This document shows positions 8,527 through 37,542 of a stretch of 64,000 bases of DNA, one piece after another. Origin of the DNA: Archegozetes longisetosus (taxonomy: Eukaryota > Arthropoda > Arachnida > Sarcoptiformes > Trhypochthoniidae); assembly GCA_018873245.2 (NCBI GenBank), contig JAEMBT020000006.1, forward strand, positions 1,247,804 to 1,311,803. Reading direction: 5' to 3'. The translations under genes were made by a program, and so were the position numbers. The notes beneath the pieces were generated by a model. The model saw only the letters and a program-made list of their open reading frames with translations, was not told the DNA's origin and made no database searches. Within the stretch, counting starts at the first letter, position 1. Each line of letters starts with the position of its first letter.

Positions 8527-10026
8527 ATGCCAAAAGGAGCTGAAAAAAATTCTCAAAAACTGAAGAGATATGTCAAAGATTTTGGATCTGATATATTTAA
8601 AACTGATAGCAAAATATTATATTGTAAAGCATGTGAACAAGAAGTGGGCGCCGAAAGAAAAAGTCTAATAACTCAACAGATTTCGACAAATAAACATAAA
8701 TCAGCTGTTATTAAACTGAAAAATAATCCAAAGAAAGAACAACAACTGCTTCCGCTTGTTTCTGAAACAATAGCTAACGATCAAAAATATTTTCAGAAAA
8801 GATTATGTGAAGCCATGATTTCTGCTGATATCTCATATGTGAAGCTAAACAATGAAACTCTACAAAAATTTTTCAAAGATTTTATCCCAAATTTCAATAT
8901 TCCCGATCAGTCGCACATTCGAAAGAATATATTACCGCTTTGTTATAATGAGACAATTAAGAAGATTAGAGACAAAATCGGTATCAATAAAATTTGGATA
9001 TGTGTTGACGAGACAACAGACATAAAGGGTCAAAAAGTGGCGAATCTTATTGTCGGTATTTTGAGATCAGATAAATATGAGCCATCCTTTCTCTTAAATT
9101 CAAAAGTATTGCAATCCGCTAATCATCGGACTATTTCTACGTTTGTTGAACAATCATTGTTGTTGCTATGGCCGATGGGAGTCGAATATGATCGCGTCTT
9201 ATTGTTGGTAACAGACGGCGCGCCATATATGATAAAAGCAGGAAAAGTTCTTAAAGACACATTTTATGATAAAATGATTCACATTACTTGCTTAGCACAC
9301 GGTATTCATCTTTTGGCAGAAGAAATTCGCTCTAGTTTCAAAAATATTGATCAAATTGTTCCAAATATAAAAGCAGTGTTTTTAAAAGCTCCGAATAGAG
9401 TTGAGGTATTTCGCGAAATAGCACCAGATTTAGCATTACCGCCAAAGCCTGTGATTACGCGTTGGGGAACATGGATTTCAGCGGCACTATATTATGTTGA
9501 AAATATAGAAACAATTGAAAATATAATTCAGACACTTGATAGCAATGATGCCGCTTCGATTAAATTAGCCAAATATTATTTATCGAAACCAAATGTTAGG
9601 CAAGATTTGGTATATATTAAAGCAAATTTTGAATCCATACCGAATGCGATAACAAAGTTAGAGAAGAAAGGACTGCAACTCATTGACTCAATTAAAATAA
9701 TTACAGATCTTTGTAATTCATTTAATAATTTGCGCGGAAATACAGGTCTTACGATAAAGAATAAATGGGAACAAGTTCTGGTCAAAAACCCTGGGTATAA
9801 ATCAATGCTAGTCATTGCCAAAATACTTAATGGAGATAACGCTGATATAAGTGATATTGAAGTGGATCTCACTGTTGAAGAAATTTCACTCTTTAAATAC
9901 GCTCCAATAACATCCTGTGATGTCGAACGCAGCTTTTCGCAATACAAGACATTATTAAGATCAAATAGACTAAGTTTTACTGAAGAGAATTTTAAAATGA
10001 CTTTAATTACTCATTGTAATGCTTAA
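8527..10026 (+). CDS. hAT-superfamily transposase, BED/CGBP1-like
   Basis: A complete 499-residue frame starts at an ATG after AATAAAA and ends TAA. It catalyses cut-and-paste excision and insertion of the surrounding element. Visible parts: an N-terminal BED/U1-like zinc finger with CKAC (Cys33, Cys36) and HKS (His57), where one usual ligand position seems to be Gln; the RNase H-like core with VDETTD (Asp161) and VTDGAPYM (Asp230); the hAT motif CLAHGIH (255-261); TRWGTW (311-316); and the C-terminal dimerisation segment with CDVERSFS (Glu467). Asp161, Asp230 and Glu467 fit the D, D, E triad of hAT enzymes. It is somewhat shorter than many hAT transposases but not broken. No introns are apparent. 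It uses the host-like AT-rich codons. Confidence 0.93.
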   Translation: MPKGAEKNSQKLKRYVKDFGSDIFKTDSKILYCKACEQEVGAERKSLITQQISTNKHKSAVIKLKNNPKKEQQLLPLVSETIANDQKYFQKRLCEAMISADISYVKLNNETLQKFFKDFIPNFNIPDQSHIRKNILPLCYNETIKKIRDKIGINKIWICVDETTDIKGQKVANLIVGILRSDKYEPSFLLNSKVLQSANHRTISTFVEQSLLLLWPMGVEYDRVLLLVTDGAPYMIKAGKVLKDTFYDKMIHITCLAHGIHLLAEEIRSSFKNIDQIVPNIKAVFLKAPNRVEVFREIAPDLALPPKPVITRWGTWISAALYYVENIETIENIIQTLDSNDAASIKLAKYYLSKPNVRQDLVYIKANFESIPNAITKLEKKGLQLIDSIKIITDLCNSFNNLRGNTGLTIKNKWEQVLVKNPGYKSMLVIAKILNGDNADISDIEVDLTVEEISLFKYAPITSCDVERSFSQYKTLLRSNRLSFTEENFKMTLITHCNA

Positions 10027-10178
10027 ATAGCCATTCATTAATCAGTGTGATAATTTTTAGTAAAATTTTGATTAAAGAATTGATTTTTAATGCATATGTT
10101 TAGTGCATATTTTGCCTTTTTTCGTGCATAAATGCATACATATTTTTCAGTTTTTTAATGCATCAAGTCCCAGCCCTA
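10027..10178. promoter_or_regulatory. hAT 3' subterminal region
   Basis: It contains ATGCATATG, GTGCATATT, GTGCATAAATGCATAC and AATGCATC words that mirror the 5' subterminal repeats. It ends in AAGTCCCAGCCCTA, the right terminal repeat. Confidence 0.6.
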
Positions 10179-10315
10179 CTAATGAGTTTTGGCTAGCTTT
10201 GAACTATGTTGAGCTTTACACTCGAAGTTTGAATTAGAAGAGCAACTCAAATCCACGTAATTTTGAGCGACTGAATTTCAAGCTTGGAATCTTTAGGTTA
10301 TGCCCATCATCTATT

Positions 10316-11059
10316 CAACTTTTTAATCTTTAAGATTTTTTATTCAAATATGTGTTCAAATTTTTTATCAGACATTCGTTCATATGTAAAGAGTGATTAA
10401 TTAAAACCATTAGTTACTAATTTGCTTGAACTTTAGGTAATAAATAGTAGAGTTCGTGCTGCATCTAAGTATAGCTTTGTCTTAAGTTGCATAATACAAA
10501 GTTGATAACTAGATTTATTAATCAAATGTCAATTATTTCAATGAGGTCTGAAAGGTTAAGTGAACTAAAATACAAGCTTATTTTGTGGTTTGTAAAATAG
10601 ATGACAATATTTTACGGAAGACTTGATCGAAAGGACTTATATTTGTTTTTTTCGATTTTCTGAACCAAGCATTAAAACGGGACCTAAAACTCGAAAAAGG
10701 TATTCATAATAGAAATGCCAAAATTTAAAATTGATGAACTGTACACTATTTACTCAAGTTCAATCAATAGATGTCAATACTAGTGCCAATAAGAGTGTAA
10801 ATAAAAGTTGAGCAATATTTGAAATGATCATTTGCTTCAAACAATCCACTTAAAGCTAAATAAACTATTAATCTGCTATTATAAAGGCAACCCTTATAGT
10901 GAGTATTTATATTTATTGTGTTTGTATTTTTCATGTTTAATCCAGATACTGTATTTTAGTCTTAAAACTTTCTGTTAAAAATATCAAATATCAATTGTTT
11001 ATCTGTTTTGATTCATATCTACTTTTCATAGCAAACTTTCGATATGAGTAATTATTATA
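10316..11059. other. AT-rich spacer, nothing recognised
   Basis: No reading frame or repeat end that I can support. Confidence 0.45.
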
Positions 11060-11061
11060 TA

Positions 11062-11546
11062 TTAGGTTGAGGAAAAGTTTTGTCATAAATCTAAGCGTAA
11101 TTTTTCGATCTAATTTTGACACTTTATCTATTGTTAACAAATCTTTTCAAATTATAAACTTCAAACACAGGTATTGAACTCTAATTTAATGAACTAAAGA
11201 GCAATTTCAAATTAATCCTAGTGATTCCTAGACATGTCTTCAAACAAAGTGCATATCCAGAAACTGTTTCTCTATGTTTCTGAATATACACGAGTGATGC
11301 TTTCGTGAGCTTCGGCTACGGTTTTTCAGTCAAACTCATAGAGCAAACAGTGGCGGATGTGCTTTGTTTGAAGACATGTCTAGGAATCACCAGGTTAATT
11401 TGAAATTGCTCTTTAGTTCATTAAATTAGAGTTCAATACCTGTGTTTGAAGTTTATAATTTGAAAAGATTTGTTAACAATAGATAAAGTGTCAAAAATTA
11501 GATCGAAAAATTACGCTTAGATTTATGACAACTTTCCTCAACCTAA
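11062..11546. mobile_element. mariner-type foldback MITE, 485 bp, arms of about 190 bp
   Basis: The element starts TTAGGTTGAGGAAAAG and ends with the reverse complement, flanked by TA on both sides (11060-11061 and 11547-11548). The TTAGGTTG start is a common mariner terminus. The left arm (11062-11258) and right arm (11355-11546) are reverse complements over almost their whole length with only a handful of differences. The inner loop carries a further weaker inverted match (ACTGTTTCTCTATG against CACTGTTTGCTCTATG). It has no coding capacity. A transcript through it would fold into a very long hairpin. Confidence 0.9.
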
Positions 11547-11548
11547 TA

Positions 11549-14535
11549 ATAAGATGAATTGAATCGATGACGACAATTTTTATATTTCTATATTCAAGTT
11601 CTTATAATAGGTGCCAACGAGAATTCTATGTTAAATAAAAATATTATCAACAGATTCATAATGGATGACATGTTTTTGAATGAATAATAATATTTCTATT
11701 TCTTTTAATTATGCCTCAATAGATACATACATATGAATATTGTAATGAGTTGAATGTGGAATGAATAACAAAATGTCACTTCAAATATTGAAATCAGTGC
11801 TCAAGTGTTACGAAGCGTCACTTTCATCATCATGTTTTCGGTAATTCGATACATATTACAAATCCCAAAAGTGAATCACATGTTAAGATGGCTTTAATGC
11901 AATATTAAAATTTTCTGTTCTCTAGGATCGTGTGATTCTAGTGTTGTAGAGATTTGATTAGAGTTGCTTTCAAATAAATTACTTATACATCAAATCAAAA
12001 AGGGGAGTTTTAGTTTGCACTTGTCAATACTCAGAATAGCAAACTCATTGAGAAAAAATGTATGAATCTCTAAGTTTTCTCAAAATGAAATTCTGAATGA
12101 AAACTCGAAAAACTTAAAATTTGAACACTCGTATCCACCATACTGTGTGCCACAATACAGTAATTATACGGTGAAGTCGAGTTCAAATCTCTATCTATAT
12201 TTTAAAATTAGAATGCTTTAATGAAAATAGATTGAGAGATATCACCTAATTTTGAATTAAATAAAACTTGAACAGCTGTAGATTTGCACCATCAACATAT
12301 TTTGATGAAAGCTAATATTTCATTGCTAGTCGCTTGGTATTTCGTAAATTCTCGTCAGATTACTGAATTTCCTTTATTTATAAAAAGTAAATTATTCAAT
12401 AAAATCATTATTCAAAACTCAATGTAATGATACTATAAGAGCCATAAGGAAATTAAGTAAATTTGATATTTGTTCACTCTAACAACAAGTAAAGTTAATT
12501 TGAATTTCAAAGGAAGCACTAATGAACCTACATTTCTGTTATATTGACTATTTCATACAAAAATTTTGCAATCGAAGTACATGACATACTATATTAGTAT
12601 TAAACTTGTTATTATAAGTACAAATACAGTAATCACTCGAAAATGTTTTATTTGAAATTTTCATGACATAGAAAAAATTGTTTCAAACCCAGTAAAAATT
12701 TAATTTTCAAAATTGAAAGAGATAAGTATTCTTAACTAGTTTAAAGATTACTTCACCTTTAATTCACATAATAAATATGTTATGTTCTTTAAGAAACAAA
12801 CTCAAAGCACTTTCTACGTGTATATAAAATAATCCTAGTTGTTTGCATCTATCAAATCACATCTTTGACCATTAGTTACTGCCAATTAATTTTGCATAGT
12901 TATTGATCTAAAGTTTGCACATTTATTTGGCTGCCACTGTGGCCTAAAATCGTAGTCCAGTTCATGTATATTGTGATGATCTAGCTGATATAACTGAAAT
13001 TTGAACAGCTCTGTCAACACATTGCATCACTTATTTCAGTTGATCGAAAAAGAACATCTTTTCGAACTTGTTTATGGATATATTCAATTTGATATTGAGA
13101 GCACATACAATTTATTCGCATTAATTCATTTCCATTCAGATATTCAGACACAAGTTAGAAGTGGCGAAAAACGGCGTCATAATGTTTCAATATTGATCCA
13201 TTAGTGAAAGAGTGTTGCCGTTACCCTATCAGATAAATTGCATACCAAATATTATAAATTGAAATCTTATCAATTGGGAGAATATTGTATTGTGAGTCGG
13301 CATAAAATACAAGAGCTTGATTAATGTGGTTGTAATGAGAGTTGGTTGTACTGCAGTTTTGAGGATGAGGTGAAAACTTTTCGAAACGAGACGAATGTTC
13401 CCGGTTGTTACAATTATAAATTAAATAAAATCTGTAAAAATAGTTATTTCAATAAACACTTTGATGTAAATGTCAATGAATGGGAGAGTATAAAATTTTA
13501 CTTTAACGTGGTCCTCCCAACCTGACTTATCCTTAACTCATTTGCTCAAATTCAATTCAATTGATTATTCCAATTGAATGGGTAGACTTATTTCCATATG
13601 GTTTGGGTTGAATGCATTTCAAATAACATTTTATTTATTCAGACACTTAGTGGAGTATAATCCTCAATTTTTCTAATAGGTTGTTGTGGAAGTAAATTAT
13701 TTTTATATATCTAATTGGATAAGTACTTTCGTAACTGAACAATGATTCAAGATAATAAGTTGCTTAATCTATTATATTTTAATGTTAAATCAAATAATTA
13801 CATAAATTTTAAAACCACACATTTTGAAATTAAGAAGAATTTTTTATCCAAACTTCTCATTAAGATAACATCTATCTTAAAACTTTTCTGAACTTGTAAA
13901 ATATTATCCAGAAATTGACTTAAAAACTAACTGCTCTGGTATAAAATGAGGTAGAGGAAGAAAACTAGAGAAAAGATATAGAACAGTAATGAAATACATA
14001 GAAAGTTACCGTTTGAAATGAGGCTAAAAGAATTTCAAGAAATATCTAATTACAAATTTTAGAATCATGTCAACGAATAAGTAGCGGTCGATCATTTAAA
14101 TGTTCAGGACCAGAAGGGTGAATATTTTTATGTAAATAAATATACCTTGAAGAGTTTTTTAATTTCGACCGTAAATCAATAGTTGCGGCTAATGAAAGAT
14201 CCTGGAAGAGTTATCTTCACTCTTTTTGAATACGACTTTACAACTTCTAGCATATACGGATCGAGTTATGTCAATTTTGAGGCAGACATATAGATTTCGA
14301 AAAAGATTAGTAAAGCAGAAATGGGGTTTCCCCGTATTCCATTAAGAAATCGAGTTATTCCGAAAATGAATGCATTGATGAAGAAAATAACGATCACTCG
14401 GAATGTACGAATATTGTTTTGTATATCATGTCAATCAAACATTTGATTGCATTGCAATAAATAACAGATTAGTTGTTATTTTGAACATTCTGAATGAATT
14501 ATTATTACCTGGTCATAGATTTTGTAATCCATTAA
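11549..14535. other. AT-rich intergenic stretch, nothing recognised
   Basis: Short chance reading frames only, for example 13001-13204, with no recognisable domains. No transposon ends are supported. Confidence 0.5.
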
Positions 14536-15110
14536 TAGAGTGACCACATGTTTTTCAGAAGTACAGGACAAAAGTAGTAAGGACCCCTGTAAGTTTTTAA
14601 GAGTTTATTCTTGGACTCAATGTTAATTTTTCCATATCCAAGCTTTTTATGCATTAATTCAAAACAAAATTATTTAAACATTACATATTTGTGTTTAAAC
14701 ATATACTTTTTTGTCAGATTTTGGAGCATCAAGTAAACAACATTATTTTTGCACAAAATTAAAGTATGATTCTAATGAATCAAAATCATTTTAGGCAAAC
14801 AACTCAAATGTAAAGTATTATACATGTGAATGAATTGAGTATATTACAAAATTAAAAGTGAAAGCTCAGAGGATTAAATTTGTTTTCCTGATAAAACTTG
14901 TTTTCTTGAAGTCTCAAAGGATTTTACAAATAACCTAACCTAACCTAACTGTTTGAAGTAGCACTTGTTAGAAACTAAAGTTGATAAAAGTAAAATTTTC
15001 AATATTCAAGTAAACAAATTGCATCTTACGAAATACCTTCGCAATACACAGTACCCAAGACCTGGTTTGCAAGGCTGTCCTGCACGATTAAGGACAATGT
15101 AGTCACCCTA
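14536..15110. mobile_element. Decayed hAT-like MITE, 575 bp
   Basis: The left end TAGAGTGACCACAT and the reverse complement of the right end, TAGGGTGACTACAT, match at 12 of 14 positions. A shared ACAGGAC/GCAGGACAG word follows in both. Flanking octamers TCCATTAA and TCTATCGA agree at five of eight positions, as an eroded 8-bp duplication might. It has no coding capacity. It encloses the telomere-like repeat at 14931-14949. Confidence 0.55.
14931..14949. repeat. Interstitial telomere-like repeat, (CCTAA)n
   Basis: TAACCTAACCTAACCTAAC is nearly four units of the arthropod telomere repeat TTAGG in reverse complement. It lies in the decayed hAT-like MITE. Confidence 0.7.
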
Positions 15111-17006
15111 TCTATCGATCTCTTCGTATGAATCATTTTACTTAATTATTTTTGCAGAAATATTTGCACCTCAATGTAAAACTATATATTTAGATACAAA
15201 ATTTTAAACTTCAACATAGTAAAATAGATCACAAATCATTCTGAATTATTTTCTTTAAATAAACTTCGCTTGAATAAAAGGTATTAAATACGACGCTAAT
15301 CAGTTTGCCTATAATTGTGGAGGAATTACCTAATTATTTTTGTTTCATTCCTTGTTGAATTCACTCAATTGATTTAATTTCTTTATTCGACATTCAATAT
15401 AATTATGTCGAAATTTTGTATTGACCAATTACTCAAATATTCACATAACAACTTGAAACAAATCTGATCACAGACTCGAAATTATTTAGAGACAATCTTG
15501 TGTTTCATCAGCCATTGCTTTCTCAGAATTTTACCATCATACAAAAATTTATAAGATCATATTGTATCTACACCTAAACTATACGGTTCGCTAATAGGCA
15601 TTGATTCAATTATACAGATGAACCTCATATTTATTAACTTATGCTGGAATTCTAATGTACCTCATTCCAATACACAATTTATCTATGCATCCAATTTTAT
15701 ATTTTACTCACACATTTATTAAAATCTTTTTAAAAGTTTATGCAAATTTTAACACTATACTGTTGAACTTCCTCAGCATTTCCAATAGTTTTGTGATGAA
15801 TGAAATATCTCTAAAAAATTGTCTACAAACAATAATCGCTCATAAAGTAGACCATTTAAGAAAAGCCAACAGCTTCGAATTTTGAATTTTGGTAAGTACT
15901 AATTGAGATAAGTATTTTTGTACTACTTTTTCATTTCATTTTTCGTGGGGTAAATATATGATTTGTATATACGATATATTTATATATATTAATATGTGAA
16001 TAATTGAAAATTTGATTGTCACTTATATTAAATTAGAGTACAGCAAATATGGTTTCAACAGTGCTATATTTAGTTTTGAAGAATATCCACTCTCCAAATA
16101 TCCTAATACTAATGTTGTTCACCTCAATTAGTCTTGTACTAAATAATATTTTGGATCTATTAAGATAATCTAAAACTCTTATGAAGGATGTAAGTGTCTC
16201 AAACTTGTACAACTATTCAATTAAAGTTGTAAGACTTACAGGTCATAAAACATATTTTTATTTTGAGTTGATTTGATTTTTAAATTTTTAGTTCAGTATT
16301 TGCTGAAGAGATTCTGCAAAGAATGTGTGTAGTATTCTATAAAAATTGAATTGATTCTCTACTAAATATTTTCGGTTATTTATTCAATTTTTTATACATT
16401 CATGTATTTTTCTTAATGAGTTGTGACACAGAATTACAAATTAACATATATTTAACAATTAATTCAATTTATTTTTTGCACCAAAAAGAGTAATAATAAT
16501 TATTATAACCTATTTTACAATTAAAACAATATAATAATGAAGCGAAACAATTAAAATTGAGCCAATTATTCGTTTTGTTGTATAGTATGACACAAAAAAG
16601 TTTTTTCCACTTAAGGGGTTTAGGGATTTATTGAGAGGTAAAGAATGGCTAAAAAGTTTTATAATTTACATAAAAGTTTCTTTTATTCTATGTTTTTGTT
16701 GTGTTGTTTAGAATAATTTGAATTAACTTTTTCAATATATGGCACAATAATATGAGATTTCATTTTCCTCTTTCTTTGTATCGAAACAAAAGAAAAAAAG
16801 TGTTCTTAATATCCAATAATATACAGTAATTGATATAAATGTATTCTGGATTTTTTGCACTAATAATTGATATATAAATGAAAAAAAGTATTGAATTCCC
16901 AATTTCTAAAACTTTTTTCATCATTAGATTTGGCGTATAAGAAGAATTCACCGAATATTTTATAATTTTAATAATTAAGATAATTGTAATAAAAAGTTTT
17001 TTTAAC
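15111..17006. other. AT-rich spacer downstream of SoxD, nothing recognised
   Basis: No supported gene. Small frames at 15655-15885 and 16760-17020 look like chance. The 3' UTR of SoxD probably extends into the right end. Confidence 0.45.
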
Positions 17007-17012
17007 TTTATT
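17007..17012 (-). terminator. Candidate SoxD polyadenylation signal
   Basis: The reverse complement reads AATAAA, about 300 nt downstream of the SoxD stop codon on the minus strand. Several other A/T-rich candidates exist, so this one is not certain. Confidence 0.25.
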
Positions 17013-17313
17013 CCTGTCATAATCGCATCGCAGACTAGATTTTAGATTTACAGATCTTTTTCAGCAATTTTTCCCACTATTTTGTATTGAATGCGACGCT
17101 GACTAGAGATTAATGCGACATTCCATTTGTTCATCTATTTAAATAATTATTTATAAACTTCAGCGGTATTTCGGCTAATATTTAGGTTCCCTTTTCTTAT
17201 AACATAATGATTTATAATAATACATGTATTATCAAAAAGTTGACCCTTTTTGAACCGAAAATTTAATAATTTTGAATTCGATGTTCGAGTTCTTAGCTAA
17301 TTAAACTTATAAT

Positions 17314-34491
<17,178 letters not shown>

Positions 34492-35683
34492 GTTTAGTGA
34501 CAATTTCTGTATTTTTAAAGTCAGATAAAACAAATTTAGATCGTATTTTTATGTGCAAAACACGAGCCTATTTATAATTTTAACAAAATTTATTGTAATT
34601 GAAAGATATATTGAAAACAATATTTTATGTGAGAAGCAATGCATTTAAATAAAACAAAAAAGTTTTCTAAAGTTTAGTGAACTCATAGAAAGCGTATATT
34701 GCGCTAAAGACAAAGTTTTCTTCTGATTATTTAGTCTCTAACACAAAAATTTTCTTTTAAAAGCATTTCTATGTTTTTAGTTTCGAGTAAATGATAACGT
34801 GTTTGGGGAAAGAGATGCACAAAATAGGAATTAGAAGCAAATCAGACATAAGACAACTCGACTGATAAGACGGTTATAAGTTTTGATTTTTTTTCGAACA
34901 TTGAAGTAAATACTATTAATTTTTTGACTCTCGTCTGCAGACAATTAGCTTTAAGTAAAGTTAAGTAAGAGATAGAAAACTAAGAAATTACTAAACTGTT
35001 GGCTCAGGTTATTTCAATGTACATCATAGCCAAAAAGAAAAATATGTGCCATTATTAATCAAATACTTTAATTAATTATATCACGTGAACCGGTTTTTTT
35101 ATTAAACATTTATCTGAAAATTATGATCAGTAGCTTATAGTTAGCCAGAAATATGTTTCTAAATGATCGCAAATTAAATTTAGCTTTTTTCTCTATCTAA
35201 TTGCCAAAAACTGAATATATCATTAATGTTAATATGAAATGAATATTACTTTAATTGAATGTTAAGTCACGTTATAATTTTATCGATTTTTCCTCAAAAT
35301 CAACTCATTTTTCAAAACCATATATGAAGAGTTAATCTTTTTTCTTTTACTGCTTGCAGTTTGTTTTTAGAAAAGTATGCCTTAAATTGTGACAAAAATA
35401 CACCAAAAAGTTTTTTGTGTTCTAAAACTATGAGCATATTCTTGAAAGTATTGGCCTGTTTCCCGATCAATAGACAAATGATCACAAAATATTTAAAGCA
35501 CAAGATAAAAACAGGAGTCAAGTAAACAAATAGAGAAAAAGTTTTTTTCAAATAATGATTTCACAAATCGGTTCTGATTTTTATTTTGCTTTTTTTGGCT
35601 GAAAAAACTTCTCAAAAATAAAGATCTGTATTAAACATGTGTTCTTTCTCTCTCTACTTATGTTTCATATTGTGACTTACTAT

Positions 35684-35684
<1 letters not shown>

Positions 35685-35716
<32 letters not shown>
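35685..35716. repeat. (AG)n microsatellite, 32 bp
   Basis: 16 uninterrupted AG units, about 1.2 kb upstream of the SoxD start codon. Confidence 0.97.
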
Positions 35717-35721
<5 letters not shown>

Positions 35722-36032
35722 AGTATTTGAAGCGAAACTAAAATGCGATGAAAAATGATTTTCATTCACGTTCTTCACACATTTTTGAAAATCGTGTCCA
35801 TTTTTTAGAAGGATATTCTTATGTTTTTTATACTTTATATATTTTACTGTTCAAACATCTTTTGAAGAAACACTCAATCACTTTAGAGGAAGAGAAACCG
35901 CACTAATAGTGTTTAGCGTATATATGCATCACAAGTGCACGAGTGGACCAAAAATGTAATACCAGAGAGTGACTAATGGTTAGGCACTAGGCTTTTATTA
36001 TAGGCATTTCACTGATCTAACTGTTAGGCGAA

Positions 36033-36059
36033 GGGGAGGCCAGGGCTAGAAGTGGGGGG
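36033..36059 (+). other. G-rich island
   Basis: Runs of four, two, three and six G in 27 nt (GGGGAGGCCAGGG, then GGGGGG), unusual in this AT-rich sequence. May form a two-tetrad G-quadruplex. Confidence 0.5.
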
Positions 36060-37511
36060 ACTGACAAAAGTGTAATATTGTGTGTACTTAAGTGGCTATA
36101 TGGCATATAACACTGTTTCTCTATTGAGCTGTTATGAATTGGCTGTAAGTATAGTCCGTTGAGGCGAAAATGAGATATTGAGGTAACAATTGGGATAGAA
36201 GTAAAAGAAAATCTATTATAGCCTTACAATTCATATTTGCCGACGACTAAATTGCCAGCACGACAGTAGAACAAACTTATATCATATATAAGGCTCGGGT
36301 ATTATTTGTTGTGAATGTTGTGTAACTTTATTGCGAGCATTGCGTCATTTTTCTAGGCTTCATATGACAAATGATATAATAGTTGTTTGTGGTCTTATTT
36401 GTTCTCATTATTTTCAAGTCCTTATAGCGTTTTATTAGTTTATTGAGGAACGGGATGCGAAAGAGTTTTAGTTTTTTAAGTATTTGTTTTTATTATTGCA
36501 AATAGCAGTCAGTGATCGGAATCGATTGGGAGGCAAGTTATTAGTGGAGAGTAAATAAATAAATAGAGTCGAGGAATAGTTAGTACAATAATTACAATTT
36601 ATTATTTATTTATAGTAAAAAGTTTTCAGACTATCACTCTCTTCATTACATTTTCAGTATTTTCAATGACAAACTTTAGAAAATGACAAATTTCTACTAA
36701 TTTTTCTAACTCAAGTAAAAATTTTTGAAGTAAAAACATTCAGAGAAAAGCATAAAAATATGAGAAAATTCCAAAAATTTCTCTAGAGACACTTTGAACA
36801 TCTTATACGAATCCGTACAATAATTGAACTGCCAATTAAGCTAGTACGAACATAACGACTAAATTTTGAAACAAAAATATAGACAGAATTTTAGCTTGCA
36901 CATAGTCCGAAATCAGTAATATTATGGAAATCAGTGTGTTTTACTCGTAAAAGGTATACAGATTCTAACAAGACAATTTTTGTGCATACGATTAGACGTT
37001 AACTGCATTCTGCATTTAGCACTCAGTTAATGTTTGGTTGTAATCCAAATCAAAAGCATTGCATAAGGAAAGGGAGAGAAAAACATAAAATATAGGAAAT
37101 ATTGAGGGAATATTGAAGGAATATTTTTTCCTCAGTGAGACACTCTCCCACTTTCGCGATTCCAACTAATAAAAAATTAGAAAATTGTAAGGAATAAGGG
37201 TTTACAGTTTGCATGAAATTGTTACTAAGGATGACTATGTTTTAAGTGCAAAATCGACAAAGGAACGTGTGTGTACACAACTGGTTATTATTGAATCCAG
37301 ATTTGTTTAGCACTCAATTAACGCTTTGGCAATAACCACAATCAAGAAGTCATGAAAGAAGGAAAAGGGGACCAAAAGGGGACATAGAATGCAAATGCTT
37401 TGGCAAAACACTTCTTTATAATTAGTACTGTCCCTAACCATCAAAATGAATAGAATGAAGAGTGAAGAAGAGTGAAAGAATCAGTCAAACTCATTGAGTG
37501 AGAGAGACATT

Positions 37512-37513
<2 letters not shown>

Positions 37514-37542
<29 letters not shown>
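37514..37542. repeat. (AG)n microsatellite, 29 bp
   Basis: Uninterrupted AG units, followed by a more complex stretch with the near-palindrome TCATTGTCAATGA (37596-37608). Confidence 0.97.

Larger units (their letters stand above)
8225..10178 (+). mobile_element. Autonomous hAT transposon, 1954 bp, apparently intact
   Basis: Terminal repeats TAAGGCTGGGACTT (left) and TAGGGCTGGGACTT (right, reverse-complemented) differ at one of 14 positions. A perfect 8-bp duplication CTAATGAG flanks them. The only gene is an uninterrupted 499-residue hAT transposase at 8527-10026. Both subterminal regions are dense in TGCATA/GCATAT words, likely transposase-binding repeats. The perfect duplication, the intact frame and the insertion into an older element all say it arrived recently. 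Confidence 0.95.
7931..10313. mobile_element. Possible decayed hAT-like MITE, split by a younger hAT
   Basis: The left end TAGTGATGGATATAAGCTA and the reverse complement of the right end, TAGATGATGGGCATAACCTA, match over most of about 18 positions. Sequence next to both ends shares GAGCTT/TCGAAG-like words. Without the nested hAT the remnant is about 415 bp and non-coding. I could not find a target duplication, so the boundaries are uncertain. Confidence 0.4.

Noticed and set aside
9576..9947. 123-codon antisense frame in the hAT
   Set aside because: Lies entirely over the transposase and has no recognisable domain.
12160..12195. tRNA B-box-like AGTTCAAATCT
   Set aside because: No A box at a suitable distance and no cloverleaf stem could be formed.
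34492..34533. Upstream in-frame ATG for SoxD at 34533
   Set aside because: The peptide before MSSKR is hydrophobic and unlike SoxD. A branch-point and acceptor-like sequence lies in between, and vertebrate SoxD proteins begin MSSK.
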